From Dyadobacter linearis (lineage in GTDB: Bacteria; Bacteroidota; Bacteroidia; Cytophagales; Spirosomataceae), in the NCBI RefSeq assembly GCF_907165045.1, contig NZ_CAJRAU010000002.1, positions 496,001 to 560,000 of the forward strand: a DNA stretch of 64,000 nucleotides, read 5' to 3'. A program made the translations under genes and the position numbers. The notes under the pieces are model-generated. The model was not told the origin of the DNA. It saw nothing but the letters and a program-made list of their open reading frames with translations, and did no database searches. Shown piece by piece: positions 54,872 through 64,000 of the stretch. How positions within the stretch are numbered: the first letter of the stretch is position 1; each line of letters opens with the position of its first letter.

Positions 54872-57613
54872 ATGTCAAAGTCAGACAATTTCTGCAAAAG
54901 ATACGCAGTGCTGAAACCTTCACTGCTCTTTTCTGCATTGCTAAGCTTGCTTTTAACTACTGAAAGTTTACTCGCCCAAACCGCTAAAAAACCGGAAGCT
55001 AACCGCTTTACCAAAGTCGTTCTTGCGCAAAGGCTTGAAGAGCCCATGCAGTTTCAGATCCTGAAAGACGGCCGGGTACTTTATGCGGAGCGGAAAGGTA
55101 AGTTGAAGGTGTACGATCCGAAATCGCAAGCAATGGAAACGGTGGCTGAGTTTGCCGTGAGTACAAAATATGTAAATAAAGCGGGCGAAGTTACCGAAGG
55201 GGAAGATGGCATGCAGGGCGTGATCCTGGATCCGGATTATGAGAAAAACCACTGGATTTACATTTACTATTCGCTGGCTGGCGACGAGGCGAAAAACGTG
55301 CTTGTTCGCTACGAGTGGCATGGTAAGGAGTTGTTGGAAAGCTCGCGAAAGGTGGTTTTGGAAGTGCCGGTCCAGCGTGAAGAATGCTGCCACGTAGGCG
55401 GAGGCATGCTTTTCGACAAAGATAAAAACCTGTATCTGACGACGGGTGATAACACATTTTCCCGCGCTTCCGATGGTTTTGCTCCGCTGGATGAAAGGCC
55501 GGGAGAATCGCCCCGCGATTCCCAGAAGTCATCTCCGAATACGAATGATTTGAGAGGGAAAATCTTGCGCATTCATCCTGAACCCAATGGAAGTTACACC
55601 ATTCCAAAAGGCAACCTTTTCCCTCAGGGAACACCGCAAACCAAACCTGAGATTTACACGATGGGCAACAGAAACCCGTGGCGGCCAACGATCGATTCGA
55701 AAACCGGCTGGCTTTACTGGGGAGAAGTAGGCCCCGATGGTTCCCGCGATGACCTGGAAAAACGCGGACCGCAATCCTATGATGAATTCAACCGCGCCAA
55801 AGGACCTGGATTTTACGGATGGCCATATTTTGTTGCCAATAACAAGGCTTATGTGAAATATGACTTCGCTACCAAAGTTTCCGGCGCGCCTTTTGACCCT
55901 GCCCATCCGGTCAACAATTCTCCCAACAGCACTGGTTTAAAGGAGCTTCCGGCTGCGCAGCCTGCTTTTATCTGGTATTCAAAAGCGCAAAGCCAGGAGT
56001 TCCCGCTCATGGAAAGTGGCGGTAACAGCGCAGTAGGCGGCCCGGTTTTCAGAAAAGATGATTTCAAAAATGCATCGCGACTATTTCCAGCATATTACGA
56101 AGGCAAATGGTTCATCACCGACTGGGTTAGGGGATGGATCAATGTAGTAGAAATGGATGAAAACGGCGAATACCAATCCATGGAGCGCTTCCTTCCTGAT
56201 TTGAAATTAAAGGGGCCGATCGATATGAAATTCGGGCCTGACGGTGATCTGTATGTGCTCGAATATGGAAATGGATATTTCAAAGATAACCCGGAAGCAG
56301 AACTGATCAGGATCGAGTACAACAGCGGAAACAGAAAGCCATTGGTAGAAGCATCAGCCAGCAAAACGGCGGGCGCGCTTCCCATGCAAGTCACGCTGTC
56401 ATCGGAAGGCACCAAAGATTTTGATGAAGACGACGCGCTGCAATATGAATGGGTTGTCAGCAAAAACAAAGCCGTTTTCAAGACGCTGAAAGAGGCTAAT
56501 CCGTCGATCACTTTTACCACGCCGGGCACTTATCAGGCAACATTGACGGTAACAGATAAAGCGGGAGAAAAAAATACAAAATCGGTTGAAATTAAGGCTG
56601 GCAACGAACCGCCGGTGGTTGAATTTAAGATAACCAAAGGAAATTCCACCTTCTATTTTCCTGGAAAAAGCATCGACTATGAGGTGCGTGTGAGCGATAA
56701 GGAAGACGGCAGTCTTGCGAACAAGAAGATCGCGCCTTCCCAGGTTTCTGTCAGTACGAACTATCTTTCCGAGGGTTTTAACTTAACTCGCATCGCGCAA
56801 AAACAAATGAGCGTGGATGCTTCGGCGCAATACGCAACAGCCATTTCACTGATCAATAATGGCGATTGCAAGGCTTGTCATGCCATTAAAGAAAAGGTGC
56901 TGGGGCCATCTTTTACGGCTATATCTGCCAAATACAAGGGTGATCCCGCCGCCGTAGCAGGTTTGTCCAAGAAGATATTGAATGGTGGTTCGGGCGTTTG
57001 GGGAGATGCATTCATGCCCGCGCACCCGACCATGGCGGAAAGCGATGTGAAAGGGATTGTCCGCTACATTATGAGCTTGTCGGACGCGCCGAAACCAGCC
57101 AAAACATTGCCTGTGAAAGGCACTTATACAACCGTTGTTCCCAAGGGCGATATGGAAGGCAGCTTCATATTCCGCGCTGCATATGCCGATCGGGGCACCA
57201 AAACAGCGTCCTCGCAATCCTCGGAAGCAACGCTTGTCCTTCGAAATCCAGTGGTCCCGGTCACATTGGCCGATCAGGTTAAAGATATCAGTTTCAACAA
57301 TGACAGTACTATGGCATTTGTTAGAAATTCCGGCGCATCGTTCAGGTTTAAGGGCACTGATCTGACGGGCATCAAGCACATTGAAATCGTCCGGGCATCC
57401 GGGCGGAATGCGCCGACAACTCCCTCTGGAACCATAGAGGCGCATTCAGGCAGCGCCGATGGAGTTCTTTTAGGAAAATTTTCGGGTGAATACAGTGATA
57501 AAATGATTCTTGACATTGCTGCCGGTGCGGCTTCTGGTGTAAAAGATGTTTATTTTGTCTTTACAGGAGCGCCGATCCGAATCAAAGCTGTTCGTTTCGG
57601 CGCAGGCGATTAA
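54872..57613 (+). CDS. PQQ-dependent sugar dehydrogenase fused to PKD, cytochrome c and CBM-like domains
   Basis: The 913-residue protein has a signal peptide (ESLLAQTA). The first 480 residues form a soluble-glucose-dehydrogenase-like six-bladed propeller (EDGMQGVILDPDYEKNHWIY, GNRNPWRP, GPDGDLYVLEYG). A PKD domain follows at about 490-575 (QYEWVVSKNKAVFKTL). A mono-haem cytochrome c domain is next, with CKACH near residue 666 and AFMPAHPTM as Met ligand region. The final 170 residues resemble a CBM6-like sandwich. It would oxidise aldoses in the periplasm and pass electrons on through its own haem. It is cotranscribed with GH26 and GH36 genes, an unusual setting. Confidence 0.88.
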   Translation: MSKSDNFCKRYAVLKPSLLFSALLSLLLTTESLLAQTAKKPEANRFTKVVLAQRLEEPMQFQILKDGRVLYAERKGKLKVYDPKSQAMETVAEFAVSTKYVNKAGEVTEGEDGMQGVILDPDYEKNHWIYIYYSLAGDEAKNVLVRYEWHGKELLESSRKVVLEVPVQREECCHVGGGMLFDKDKNLYLTTGDNTFSRASDGFAPLDERPGESPRDSQKSSPNTNDLRGKILRIHPEPNGSYTIPKGNLFPQGTPQTKPEIYTMGNRNPWRPTIDSKTGWLYWGEVGPDGSRDDLEKRGPQSYDEFNRAKGPGFYGWPYFVANNKAYVKYDFATKVSGAPFDPAHPVNNSPNSTGLKELPAAQPAFIWYSKAQSQEFPLMESGGNSAVGGPVFRKDDFKNASRLFPAYYEGKWFITDWVRGWINVVEMDENGEYQSMERFLPDLKLKGPIDMKFGPDGDLYVLEYGNGYFKDNPEAELIRIEYNSGNRKPLVEASASKTAGALPMQVTLSSEGTKDFDEDDALQYEWVVSKNKAVFKTLKEANPSITFTTPGTYQATLTVTDKAGEKNTKSVEIKAGNEPPVVEFKITKGNSTFYFPGKSIDYEVRVSDKEDGSLANKKIAPSQVSVSTNYLSEGFNLTRIAQKQMSVDASAQYATAISLINNGDCKACHAIKEKVLGPSFTAISAKYKGDPAAVAGLSKKILNGGSGVWGDAFMPAHPTMAESDVKGIVRYIMSLSDAPKPAKTLPVKGTYTTVVPKGDMEGSFIFRAAYADRGTKTASSQSSEATLVLRNPVVPVTLADQVKDISFNNDSTMAFVRNSGASFRFKGTDLTGIKHIEIVRASGRNAPTTPSGTIEAHSGSADGVLLGKFSGEYSDKMILDIAAGAASGVKDVYFVFTGAPIRIKAVRFGAGD

Positions 57614-57640
57614 AATCAATCCATATCAAATAGTATAGTT

Positions 57641-59839
57641 GTGTATAAGCATATTTTCAACAGCGTTTTACTGGCGGTAACCGCAGCCAGCTCTTTTGCC
57701 CAGAATGCGCCAACCATTATCCCGATTGAAACCAGACAGAATGTGCTGGTGCTGCAAACAGACAAGGATAATCATCTTGAAATAACCTATTTCGGAAAGA
57801 AATTAAGTCAGCCCGCAGAGTACAAACTCATCCCATCGCAGAGCCGTCAACGGGACGGAAATGCGGGGATTTACAACTCGGCTTATACGCCTGCTGGAAC
57901 CTGGAATGTCTCAGAGCCCGCCCTGCAATTGACGCATGGCGACGGAAATAAATCATTGGATCTTGTATATGTAAGCCACAACATGGCGAAGGAAAACGAC
58001 AATGTTAGTCTTACAAGCATTGTTCTGAAAGATCCGGTGTATGCGGTGGAAGTGACACTTTTTTACAAAACCTATTTCCAAGAAAATGTCGTGGAGCAAT
58101 GGAGTGTGATCAAAAGTGAAGAGAAGAAACCCGTTACGCTTCAAAAATACGCCTCCGCCAATCTCTATTTCATTGCAAAAGATTATTATCTGACGCATTA
58201 CAATGGCACCTGGGCAAAAGAAATGAACCCGGAAGAAGAGCAATTGACTGCTGGAATCCGGGTGCTGGATTCTAAATTGGGAACGCGCGCCAATCTTTAT
58301 CAGCCACCGAGTTTCTCCTTGTCTTTTGATAAACCGGCAACAGAAACGGAGGGGAAAGTTTTGCTGGGAACATTAGCCTGGTCAGGCAATTTCAAAATGG
58401 AATTTGAGGTGGATTCGTATCATAATCTGCGCTTAATCGCGGGTATAAATCCTTATTCCTCAGAATATCCGCTCGCCTCGAAACAGGAATTTAAAACACC
58501 TTCTTTTATCTACACATTCTCAGAAAACGGAAAAGGAGAAGCCAGCCGCAACCTGCATAACTGGGCCCGAAAATATCGGATTCTCGATGGGGAAGGCACC
58601 AGAATGACGCTTCTGAACAATTGGGAGGCCACTTATTTTGATTTTAATGAAAGTAAACTTTCTGAGCTTTTCAAAGATGGCAAGAAGCTGGGCGTCGATC
58701 TGTTTTTATTGGACGACGGCTGGTTTGCCAACAAATATCCAAGAAATGGCGACGGGGCGGGCTTGGGAGATTGGCAGGAAAATGTAAAGAAATTGCCAAA
58801 CGGGATCGGTTATCTGGTGAAGGAAGCGCAGAAAACCGGAATCAAATTCGGGATCTGGGTGGAGCCGGAAATGGTAAATCCAAAGAGTGAGTTGTATGAA
58901 AAACATCCGGACTGGGTGATCAAACAACCGCAGCGGCCCGAACATTACATGCGCAACCAGCTTCCGCTGGATTTGTCAAACCCGGAAGTTCAGGATTTTG
59001 TCTATGGCATTCTGGATAAGCTTTTTACCGAAAATCCGGAGATCGCCTACATCAAATGGGACTGCAACGCAACCACATTCAACCCTTACTCGGCTTACCT
59101 CGAAAAAAGCAAGCAAAGTCAGGGCAAGCTTTATGTGGATTATGTAAAAGGATTGTATAAAGTGTTGGAAAAGCTGCGTGCAAAATATCCGAAAGTGCCC
59201 ATGATGCTTTGCTCGGGCGGCGGTGGCCGGGTCGATTATGAAGCGCTGAAATATTTCACAGAATTCTGGCCCAGCGACAACACCGATCCTTTGGAGCGCG
59301 TGTTCATGCAATGGGAATATTCCTACTTTTTTCCCTCGATCGCGCAAAGCGCACACGTAACGGATTGGGGAAAACAGCCTTTGAAATTCCGCACGGATGT
59401 GGCCATGATGGGCCGGCTAGGTTATGACATTGTGGTAAGTCATTTGGATGAAAAAGATCTGCAATTCAGCCAACAGGCCGTTGTTAATTATAATGCGGTG
59501 AAAGATGTCATTTTCCAGGGCGATCTTTCCCGGTTGGTTGATCCTAAGAAAAACGATTACGCTGCGTTGATGTACGCGGCGAAAAACAAATCCAAAGCCA
59601 TTCTATTCTCCTATTTGGTCGGAAACAGAAATGGCGACGGCTCGGATACGCCGATCCGGCTGGAAGGTTTGGATGCAGCAAAAAACTATAAAGTGAGAGA
59701 ATTGAATCTCTATCCTGGGACCAAATCTGCCATCAAAGAAGATCAGGTTTATTCAGGAGAATATTTGATGACGGCCGGGTTTAATCCGGTTGTGAATGCG
59801 AGAAGAACGAGTGTAGTGTTGGAGATTGAGGCGATGTAG
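57641..59839 (+). CDS. GH36 alpha-galactosidase
   Basis: The 732-residue enzyme begins at GTG 57641 with a signal peptide ending in SSFAQ. It has the GH36 N-terminal beta-supersandwich, then the barrel with LLDDGWFANKYPRNGDGAGLG, nucleophile Asp474 in YIKWDCN, the CSGGGGRVDY loop and acid/base Asp546 in WPSDNTDP. It removes alpha-1,6-galactose side chains, which fits galactomannan or galactoglucomannan next to GH26 enzymes. It follows the PQQ dehydrogenase after 27 nt. Confidence 0.94.
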   Translation: MYKHIFNSVLLAVTAASSFAQNAPTIIPIETRQNVLVLQTDKDNHLEITYFGKKLSQPAEYKLIPSQSRQRDGNAGIYNSAYTPAGTWNVSEPALQLTHGDGNKSLDLVYVSHNMAKENDNVSLTSIVLKDPVYAVEVTLFYKTYFQENVVEQWSVIKSEEKKPVTLQKYASANLYFIAKDYYLTHYNGTWAKEMNPEEEQLTAGIRVLDSKLGTRANLYQPPSFSLSFDKPATETEGKVLLGTLAWSGNFKMEFEVDSYHNLRLIAGINPYSSEYPLASKQEFKTPSFIYTFSENGKGEASRNLHNWARKYRILDGEGTRMTLLNNWEATYFDFNESKLSELFKDGKKLGVDLFLLDDGWFANKYPRNGDGAGLGDWQENVKKLPNGIGYLVKEAQKTGIKFGIWVEPEMVNPKSELYEKHPDWVIKQPQRPEHYMRNQLPLDLSNPEVQDFVYGILDKLFTENPEIAYIKWDCNATTFNPYSAYLEKSKQSQGKLYVDYVKGLYKVLEKLRAKYPKVPMMLCSGGGGRVDYEALKYFTEFWPSDNTDPLERVFMQWEYSYFFPSIAQSAHVTDWGKQPLKFRTDVAMMGRLGYDIVVSHLDEKDLQFSQQAVVNYNAVKDVIFQGDLSRLVDPKKNDYAALMYAAKNKSKAILFSYLVGNRNGDGSDTPIRLEGLDAAKNYKVRELNLYPGTKSAIKEDQVYSGEYLMTAGFNPVVNARRTSVVLEIEAM

Positions 59840-59881
59840 GGTGCTGTTTTTTGAAGAGTTTATGATCATAAATCTTGCGCT

Positions 59882-60790
59882 ATGAACCTGAAATACTTAT
59901 CGATAACGCTTTTGAGCCTCGGTCTTTCGCTTACCCTGCGATTTACCGCTGATGCCCAAACATCCGAAGAAAAACCGCTATGGCCATCGGGTATCACAGA
60001 CAATCCCGTGAAATATGCTACTGGCGAAGAGGTGGTAAATTTCGATGTAAATCCCCAGTCGCTTTCAAAAAAGAACCGCGTCTTTCGCAAAGTGTCCGTT
60101 CCAAATTACGTCCTGCATTTACCACCGCCGGGAAAGGAAACGGGCGTTGCGGTTGTGATATGTCCCGGAGGCGGTTTTGTAGATAATTGGTTCGATCGGG
60201 AAGGAACAGACCTTGCGCTTTGGCTGAAAGAACGGGGCGTGGCATCGATGGTGTTGAAGTATCGCCTGAATACCAGGGATAGCACCAAAAATTTTGTAAT
60301 TCCCAGAGAAACCTATTTCGCAGCTGCATTCGATGACGCAAAGCAGGCCATTATCACTTTGCGAAAAGATGCATCTAAACTGAAGATTGATCCCAATAAA
60401 ATTGGCATAGCAGGTTTTTCGGCTGGCGGAACATTGGCGGTAGAACTCGCCGCAACCGACGAAATAAATAAAGAACCAGGCAAGGTTAGCTGGAAACCCA
60501 ATTTCGCAGGTCTTTTTTATGCCGCATTTCTTAAAACCTACACGGTTCGAAAGGAAAGTTGTCCCCCGGTTTTTCTCATCAATGCCCACGACGATAAGCT
60601 GACAACAGCCGCCAAATGTGTTGATTTTTATTCATCATTGCTGAAAGCAGAAATTCCGGCCGAAATGCATATTTACAACAAAGGCTCTCATGGATTTGCA
60701 ATGGATTTTACAAAAGGAGAAACCCTTAAATACTGGCCTGAAAGCTTTTTAGGGTGGTTAACGGACATTGGAATGGTTCAGAAAAAGTAG
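59882..60790 (+). CDS. Secreted alpha/beta hydrolase (BD-FAE/acetylesterase-like)
   Basis: The 302-residue protein has a signal peptide (FTADAQT) and an alpha/beta hydrolase fold. It carries the oxyanion motif CPGGGF, nucleophile Ser180 in GIAGFSAGG, the Asp in INAHDDKLTT and the His in NKGSHGF. Such enzymes often deacetylate plant polysaccharides. It ends the second mannan operon, where acetyl groups of glucomannan are plausible substrates. Confidence 0.88.
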   Translation: MNLKYLSITLLSLGLSLTLRFTADAQTSEEKPLWPSGITDNPVKYATGEEVVNFDVNPQSLSKKNRVFRKVSVPNYVLHLPPPGKETGVAVVICPGGGFVDNWFDREGTDLALWLKERGVASMVLKYRLNTRDSTKNFVIPRETYFAAAFDDAKQAIITLRKDASKLKIDPNKIGIAGFSAGGTLAVELAATDEINKEPGKVSWKPNFAGLFYAAFLKTYTVRKESCPPVFLINAHDDKLTTAAKCVDFYSSLLKAEIPAEMHIYNKGSHGFAMDFTKGETLKYWPESFLGWLTDIGMVQKK

Positions 60791-60881
60791 GCACTCATTA
60801 GAAGCAGCGCAAAACTTAAATCAGATATTCCGGTGCGAAAACGATATGAACTGGCTTTTTAGACGCTAAATTGCGTCCATC

Positions 60882-61694
60882 ATGGATCTAAGTTCTTTCA
60901 CCACAGATTATTCGTTTGCCTTGCTCGTCGCATTAAGCTCACTGGCTTTTGTTGCCGGGTTTATTGACGCTGTGGTAGGAGGGGGCGGGCTGATACAGAT
61001 CCCAGCGCTCCTGATCGCATTTCCGGATAAGGCTGTTGCGACCCTTTTCGGCACCAACAAGATCGCGGCTATTTCCGGAACATCTGTGGCCGCTTACAAT
61101 TATAGCAAGCGGATTAGGTTTGACTATCGTCTCCTCATCGTCGTTAGTCTGGCTGCTTTTACGGCCTCTTTTCTAGGCGCCAAAGTGGTAAGCATGGTCA
61201 GGGCAGAAGTTTTACGACCGGTGATTTTGATCATTTTGGTTATAATGCTGATTTACGTTTACACAAATAAAAACCTCGGAGCAGCACAAAACAAGGGACT
61301 TCCTTTGGCTAAACAGTTGGTGCTGGGCTCTTTGATCGGTCTGGTAGTTGGCTTTTATGACGGATTCTTTGGCCCGGGAACAGGAAGTTTTCTGATCCTG
61401 GGTTTTGTTGTTTTGCTACGGTTCGATTTCGTAACAGCTTCGGGATATGCAAAGCTCATTAATTGTGTCACTAATATTTCGGCATTGCTTGTTTTTATAC
61501 GGAATGGGAATTTCCTGTTAGGCATCGGCATCACAATGGCTGTTTTTAACATTGCCGGCAACATTATCGGCAGCAGAATGGCATTGCGCGAAGGAAATGG
61601 ATTCGTCCGGAAAATATTTCTGGTCGTCGTTTCACTGATGATCCTGCGCTATGGCTATGATGTTTTTCAGCAATTTTTGCCAAATTCTATGTGA
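60882..61694 (+). CDS. TauE/SafE (TSUP) family membrane transporter
   Basis: The 270-residue protein has about eight membrane helices. It shows the two TSUP repeats GFIDAVVGGGGLIQIPALL and FYDGFFGPGTGSFLILGFV. Family members export or import sulfonates, sulfite or organic anions. The substrate here is unknown. It is 91 nt from the esterase and may or may not share its transcript. Confidence 0.92.
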   Translation: MDLSSFTTDYSFALLVALSSLAFVAGFIDAVVGGGGLIQIPALLIAFPDKAVATLFGTNKIAAISGTSVAAYNYSKRIRFDYRLLIVVSLAAFTASFLGAKVVSMVRAEVLRPVILIILVIMLIYVYTNKNLGAAQNKGLPLAKQLVLGSLIGLVVGFYDGFFGPGTGSFLILGFVVLLRFDFVTASGYAKLINCVTNISALLVFIRNGNFLLGIGITMAVFNIAGNIIGSRMALREGNGFVRKIFLVVVSLMILRYGYDVFQQFLPNSM

Positions 61695-61722
61695 CATTGA
61701 TAATGCAATGTAGGGTGCACCA

Positions 61723-62289
61723 TTAATCCAATTTCAATGGTGGCCCTATCACCTTCATTTCGTTTTGTTCAAATATTTTGGCAATTTCCTGTGGCGAAGG
61801 ATCATGTGTCAGCGCTGCCATTTGCAAGAAAAAATCTTCCAATTTTCCAGCCGGCTGCAAGGTTACCAGCATTTTCCCTTTGGCCGATGCCTGGGTCCAG
61901 GCGTGGGGAACTGCCCGCGGCAGAAAGATACTCTCACCGGCAGTCAGGCTAAATCTTTCCTTATCAACAAGAAATTCATACGCGCCTTCAAGCACATAAA
62001 AAACTTCATCCTGGCCCGGGTGCACATGCAGCGGCGTTCCGCGGCCCTCACTGAGTGAAGTTTGCTCAAAAATTGCAAAACCACCATTCGTATCACTACC
62101 CGAAACCTTAACATCCAATACATTCGCATTGACGCCCTTTAACTGAATGTGCCCATGCTTACGCCCTTCACCAGCCTTCGTTTTAAACACTTTTTCGATC
62201 ATTCCCCTAAATGCCGCTGCCTTCGCAAATACAATGGCAGGAAGTGAACTAATGACAGCCATACTGCCAATGAATGCGTTTCTTTTCAT
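61723..62289 (-). CDS. Exported cupin-domain protein
   Basis: From the ATG at 62289 the protein has 188 residues with an export signal (GSMAVISSLPAIVFAKAAA). The cupin carries metal-ligand motifs TPLHVHPGQDEVFYVLEGAY and LPRAVPHAW. A longer start at 62334 is possible. Cupins of this type are often quercetinase- or isomerase-like, but no specific role can be given. It converges with the TauE gene with 28 nt between stops. Confidence 0.8.
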   Translation of the reverse strand: MKRNAFIGSMAVISSLPAIVFAKAAAFRGMIEKVFKTKAGEGRKHGHIQLKGVNANVLDVKVSGSDTNGGFAIFEQTSLSEGRGTPLHVHPGQDEVFYVLEGAYEFLVDKERFSLTAGESIFLPRAVPHAWTQASAKGKMLVTLQPAGKLEDFFLQMAALTHDPSPQEIAKIFEQNEMKVIGPPLKLD

Positions 62290-62554
62290 AGGATAAGGAA
62301 TGTTGAAAGTTGATTTGTTCAGGTTAAAAGGCATTTGGAAAAGTCAAATGTGCGCATTCCGATAGATGGACGCGTAGCGTTTGCGTTGATTATTTAAGCT
62401 GAAATTTTAGAGGAGAAGCGCAACTAATGTAAGCATGTAGGAGGTGCGGAGCGCTACCTTTAAATAAGTTGGAAATAGCGCGAATGGAAGTCACTCTTCC
62501 AGTATTCAGGCTTGTTCGTTGAATTTTTCCTGTAAACATTGTATTTTCGATGAA

Positions 62555-62818
62555 ATGATCAATACTATGCAGCAGACATTTCAGATAAATCCCGCCAACA
62601 TCAATGCGCAAGTGATCGAGAATATTCTCGCTACTGCCAAAGCCAAATTTGGAAGTCGTACATTTCGACTCATCATTGATGACGAGCCTATTGCCGCACC
62701 GGTTGATCAAAAAGAGCTTTATAAAAAGACGCTGGAACTGCGCGAGCTGTTTAAAGATGTAAGTGTCCCACCTAATTTAAATTTGTCAGACTTGGCAAAT
62801 GAAATGCTGGGCGAATGA
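62555..62818 (+). CDS. Antitoxin-like partner of PIN toxin
   Basis: Starting at ATG 62555 (or 62567), this gives 84-88 residues. The N-terminus (QTFQINPANINAQVIENILA) could contact DNA or fold as ribbon-helix. The C-terminus is an acidic helical segment (LRELFKDVSVPP, LSDLANEMLGE) suited to wrap a toxin. Its stop overlaps the start of the PIN gene (ATGA), the usual antitoxin-toxin coupling. I recognise no named antitoxin family. Confidence 0.65.
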   Translation: MINTMQQTFQINPANINAQVIENILATAKAKFGSRTFRLIIDDEPIAAPVDQKELYKKTLELRELFKDVSVPPNLNLSDLANEMLGE

Positions 62819-63225
62819 ACAAAGTCTATTTTGATACCGATGTTTTGATCCATCTGCTTATTTCGCAAGAACCTGATAAAGCAGAGCTAGCTTACCCACT
62901 CTATAAGGCAGCCACAGACAATAACCGTTTTTTTGTTTCATTACTTTGTCTGCAAGAGGTGGCTTATGTACTGCATCGTTTGGGGCAACAACCAGACAAC
63001 ATTGAGCGGATGCTAAACACCTTTTTGCCCTCAGAACCGGTATCTTATGATTTAAACCAAATGATGCGCGGCATTCAACTAGCTAAATTGGTTGGTTTTC
63101 AAAATATTAGTGATTGCATTCATACAGCCATAGCCGAAGATCACTGTACAGAGCTAATCACCTTCAACAAATCCGATTTCAAGCGGATCCAAAAGTTCTC
63201 CAAGCTTAAAATCACAATCCTGTAA
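62815..63225 (+). CDS. PIN-domain ribonuclease toxin (VapC-like)
   Basis: The 136-residue protein has the PIN layout: YFDTDVLIHLL with the first acidic residue, LCLQEVAYVLHRL with the Glu, DLNQMMRGIQLAKLVGFQNI, then SDCIHTAIAEDHC with further acidic residues and a final LITFNKSDFKRI. VapC-type toxins cut tRNA or rRNA. It overlaps the antitoxin gene by 4 nt and should be neutralised by it. Confidence 0.9.
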   Translation: MNKVYFDTDVLIHLLISQEPDKAELAYPLYKAATDNNRFFVSLLCLQEVAYVLHRLGQQPDNIERMLNTFLPSEPVSYDLNQMMRGIQLAKLVGFQNISDCIHTAIAEDHCTELITFNKSDFKRIQKFSKLKITIL

Positions 63226-63314
63226 TTTCAAGCTACGCGACTACGCCTTGGTACATTGTGATATCAATAACTTCTTGATGCTGACTACTGGTGAAGTAAT
63301 CGCAGTATACTGGT

Positions 63315-63638
63315 AATACATTGATTTTGAATGACTATACAAACGAGAGAAAACATATTACAGAACTAGGAATTCGTCACCGCTTCTGAATCCAGCAAAT
63401 GGAAAGAGCACGAAACACGCAAACTCTGGAACCCGAAAGCTCTTGAAAAGTCAAGGATTATGGCGATTAATGCCCTTGCTGAATTGCGAAAACTTACAAC
63501 GTGACCGAAGGATTTGCCGGAGAATTTGTAGGTAAGATCTCAGACTGTGAATCACTGGGTGAAGAGAATAGTAATTTCGCAATTGATACGATTGTGCGGA
63601 ACGCGGAGGTGGGAGGAGTGGAGTTAATTCGAGTTTAA
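63315..63638 (+). pseudogene. Decayed second copy of the XRE gene at 48527
   Basis: The stretch from AATACATTGATTTTGAATGA to the TAA at 63636-63638 aligns with 48511-48844 over its whole length, including the short piece upstream of the start. Frameshifts and stops interrupt it, for example a TGA after CGCTTC and another at AACGTGACC. The HTH is lost. It is evidence of a duplicated cassette on both sides of the second mannan operon. Confidence 0.75.
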
Positions 63639-63777
63639 GGGGTTTGATTCCCCGTGAGTGTCTATAAGTCTAGCCGTTGAAAGGCCAGATGAGTAACTTT
63701 GATAATATTAATACCTTATATTTAGTTTTTATCTGATCCCATTGCCCGAAATCCACAATATCTAAGTTAACATTGAT

Positions 63778-64000
63778 ATGAGCGAGAATGTAAAGTTTAA
63801 ATGCTTAGAGTGTACTCAGAATGAAAAGACTTTCTATGTATCAGTTCTTCCAAACGACGTCCTTAAGGCAGTCTGTTTCGTTTCGCGAAGAGATGATGAT
63901 TCGGAAAAGGGATTCCAAAGGATGCTTAATGAATCTAGGGCGCGCGATATAGCCAGACATTTGGATGACCTTAAAGGCGTTATCCCCTCGGCACTTATAT
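63778..64000 (+). CDS. DGQHR-domain (DndB-like) protein, 3' end beyond window
   Basis: The frame starts with ATG 63778 (MSENVKFKCLECTQNEKTFY) and stays open to the window edge. The segment FQRMLNESRARDIARHLDDL followed by GVIPSALI matches the opening of DGQHR-domain proteins, the group that includes the phosphorothioation regulator DndB and defence-linked relatives. The diagnostic DGQHR residues would lie beyond the edge, so assignment is provisional. Confidence 0.55.
   Translation, partial: MSENVKFKCLECTQNEKTFYVSVLPNDVLKAVCFVSRRDDDSEKGFQRMLNESRARDIARHLDDLKGVIPSALI

Overview
The window comes from a Bacteroidota genome, most likely a Cytophagales/Spirosomataceae member close to Dyadobacter. 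The evidence is two complete SusC/SusD pairs, type IX secretion (T9SS) C-terminal domains, a gliding-motility-type C-terminal domain, VCBS/UnbV and WG-repeat proteins, and Bacteroidetes-style promoters (TTTG, then TAnnTTTG). Species identity was not tested.

Region 1 (1-26.05 kb) is a glycan utilisation locus joined to a cytoplasmic sugar pathway. Secreted enzymes (DUF5703/GH95-like, DUF5060-DUF4038/GH140-like, GH127, a sialidase-like beta-propeller, DUF1080, a DUF1593 nucleoside-hydrolase-like protein) flank a SusC/SusD pair. A DeoR-type repressor, FGGY kinase, FucI-like isomerase, two-subunit transketolase, and RbsB/DUF2291/RbsA/RbsC-type ABC importer supply uptake and catabolism. Isomerase + kinase + split transketolase + ABC importer resembles the published D-apiose route, and GH140 and GH127 enzymes act on rhamnogalacturonan II. 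I therefore propose an apiose-containing pectin as substrate (inference). HigBA-type toxin-antitoxin pieces sit inside the locus at 14-15 kb.

Region 2 (26-34 kb) is a scrambled accessory zone. It holds a WG-repeat gene, three tRNA-Lys copies (only the middle one intact), a broken tyrosine recombinase, an excisionase-like gene, an orphan Ntox23-type toxin fragment with a probable immunity lipoprotein, and several decayed genes. Two of the tRNA copies carry 14-16 nt GC-rich insertions. A further 16-nt GC-rich insertion of the same kind breaks a DUF1016 nuclease gene at 49.1 kb, and removing exactly those 16 nt restores the reading frame.

Region 3 (34-60.8 kb) is a galactomannan/glucomannan locus. 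A NarL-type response regulator and a histidine kinase precede a multimodular GH26 mannanase, SusC/SusD and a VCBS lipoprotein. After an accessory island (XRE regulator with toxin remnant, broken DUF1016 nuclease, AbiH, hairpin element, XRE regulator) come a second GH26, a serine hydrolase, a PQQ sugar dehydrogenase-cytochrome fusion, a GH36 alpha-galactosidase and an esterase. An operator-like element built on AGGGTTTTCC lies in front of both GH26 genes with identical spacing to a TATTTTTG promoter box, and a related element lies upstream of the response regulator. The two halves therefore look like one regulon controlled by the local two-component system.

Region 4 (60.8-64 kb) has a TauE/SafE transporter, a cupin, a PIN-domain toxin-antitoxin pair, a decayed second copy of the XRE gene, and the start of a DGQHR-domain (DndB-like) gene cut by the window edge.
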